Source: Dehalococcoidia bacterium (GTDB lineage: Bacteria > Chloroflexota > Dehalococcoidia > GIF9 > AB-539-J10). From it: a DNA stretch of 23,573 nucleotides. The notes beneath the pieces were generated by a model. It searched no databases and had not been told where the DNA came from. It worked only from the letters and a program-made list of their open reading frames with translations. Location: NCBI GenBank assembly GCA_030603485.1, contig JAUVXS010000006.1:1-23573 (forward strand), in the 5' to 3' direction. This document shows positions 22,778-23,573 of this stretch, piece by piece; the stretch's first letter is position 1; every line of letters starts with the position of its first letter. The translations under genes were made by a program, and so were the position numbers.

Positions 22778-22989
22778 AGAGTTTGGCAACTCCCTAGGCA
22801 CGCTAGGTTACACTGCGTGAAAAGCCCACACATTTTTCCATTCTGTTATACCGTGATATGGATTGGTGATTTCTTATGCCTATTTTTATTTTGGCTTAAC
22901 CCACATCCCGATGTTTGTTAAATGGTACCCATATGTAACAATTTTGCATTCCGTCTCGCATGGTAAATCAGCTTGACTAATTCAGCCTT

Positions 22990-23034
22990 AAGCAAAAGAA
23001 AGGCTGGATATCCAAGTGATAAGAATATCCAGCC
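22990..23034 (-). terminator. Terminator for the DUF5679 gene (minus strand)
   Basis: The 10-bp stem GGCTGGATAT (23002-23011)/ATATCCAGCC (23025-23034) has a 13-base loop. On the minus strand it is followed by TTTCTTTTGCTT. It stands 33 bases after the stop of the minus-strand gene. The rest of the gap 22778-23067 holds no gene that I can see. Confidence 0.7.
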
Positions 23035-23067
23035 ATATATGAATCCCGATGTTGTTAAAATCAGGAA

Positions 23068-23208
23068 TTAACTTTTTCCGATTCTAAACATTTTTGTGCC
23101 GCATGTAGGACAGATCCCTTGTGTTGCTGGCTTACCATTTTTCATGGTTATTGCTTTAGCATCCTTCATCTCCTTCTTAGCCCGACACTTAACACAATAT
23201 GCTTGCAC
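23068..23208 (-). CDS. DUF5679 zinc-ribbon microprotein
   Basis: A 46-aa protein from a GTG at 23208, with a strong GGAGGTG site upstream on the minus strand. It carries two zinc knuckles: YCVKCRAK (C5, C8) and ICPTCGTK (C33, C36). Between them is the well-conserved AITMKNGKPATQG, and the C-terminus is MFRIGKS. I recognise this as the DUF5679 family, which is common in Chloroflexota and some actinobacteria and is probably a nucleic-acid or protein-binding zinc ribbon. It is easily missed because of its size and GTG start. It has its own terminator (22990-23034). Its function is unknown. Confidence 0.88.
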   Translation of the reverse strand: MQAYCVKCRAKKEMKDAKAITMKNGKPATQGICPTCGTKMFRIGKS

Positions 23209-23573
23209 GAGAACTCACCTCCTTTCTTTCTGAATGCGGTATGTATGAACGATAAACCGTCTCCCTAAAAATGTCAATAGCGTACTCGGGTGACGGAAGT
23301 CATTATTGTTTACCATTGCACATAAGCTTATTTTGTGACCTCATAGAAAATCGTTCCTTTATTGCCCCGCGGTTCTATGCCTAGCCCTCAGGCGTAAAAT
23401 TTAGCGCATCTTTTTTATCGATATTGAACAAAAAGATTTCCTAATTGATGTCAAGCCCTTAATTAACTATTGATTGTAATTCCTCTGCGCAGTACACTGT
23501 TTTCTGGGGAGGAATGAGTGGCCCAGACTGAGGAGCTTTAGCTGCCTCGCGTGTTCCATGGCTAGCAAGCCTC
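23209..23573. other. Right-end stretch without a recognisable gene
   Basis: It contains the upstream region of the DUF5679 gene and A+T-rich sequence with several stops in all frames. Near the end, GGGGAGGAATGAGTG looks like a ribosome binding site with a start (GTG at 23518), but the frame MAQTEEL stops after seven codons. It may be the opening of another broken gene. Nothing else is supported. Confidence 0.4.

Overview
The window looks like chromosomal DNA from an uncultured Chloroflexota bacterium, most likely Dehalococcoidia-like. This is inferred from a DUF5679 zinc-ribbon microprotein, two tandem ECF sigma/anti-sigma pairs, and lipoproteins and an anti-sigma factor with proline-alanine linkers. 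No rRNA or single-copy marker is present, so the placement is tentative.

Layout. (1) 1-140: the end of an IS3-family insertion sequence, with the start of its OrfA on the minus strand. (2) 236-9814: a tight, co-directional five-gene operon. It encodes a 1476-aa sacsin-like GHKL ATPase with a DUF3883-like C-terminus, an RNase J-like MBL/beta-CASP protein, a 65-aa helical protein, an SMC/Rad50-like ATPase with a zinc hook and a C-terminal zinc ribbon, and a PD-(D/E)XK nuclease. This is the most interesting part of the window: a likely anti-mobile-element (defence) system whose gene combination I do not recognise as a named type. (3) 9848-9923: a decayed tRNA on the minus strand, a plausible island boundary, then a DUF2293 gene (minus). 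(4) 10654-12760: a graveyard of small genes, each broken by one or two lesions, plus tandem repeats. (5) 12777-16085: two unrecognised genes, one with a possible degenerate nuclease-like C-terminal domain. (6) 16365-20175: two ECF sigma/anti-sigma pairs. The first carries two copies of a promoter-like motif exactly 600 bp apart. Two paralogous 28-aa hydrophobic peptides lie between the pairs. (7) 20485-22777: a lipoprotein, a SIMPL-domain lipoprotein and two small membrane proteins. (8) 23068-23208: the DUF5679 gene (minus) with its own terminator.

How the genes may work together (inference). In the five-gene operon, two large ATPases (GHKL and SMC-like) could sense or remodel foreign nucleic acid or stalled structures. 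Up to three nuclease-type modules (DUF3883-like, MBL/beta-CASP and PD-(D/E)XK) could act as effectors. The right-hand half reads as an envelope-stress type regulatory cluster: sigma factors held by membrane anti-sigma factors, with exported lipoproteins nearby.
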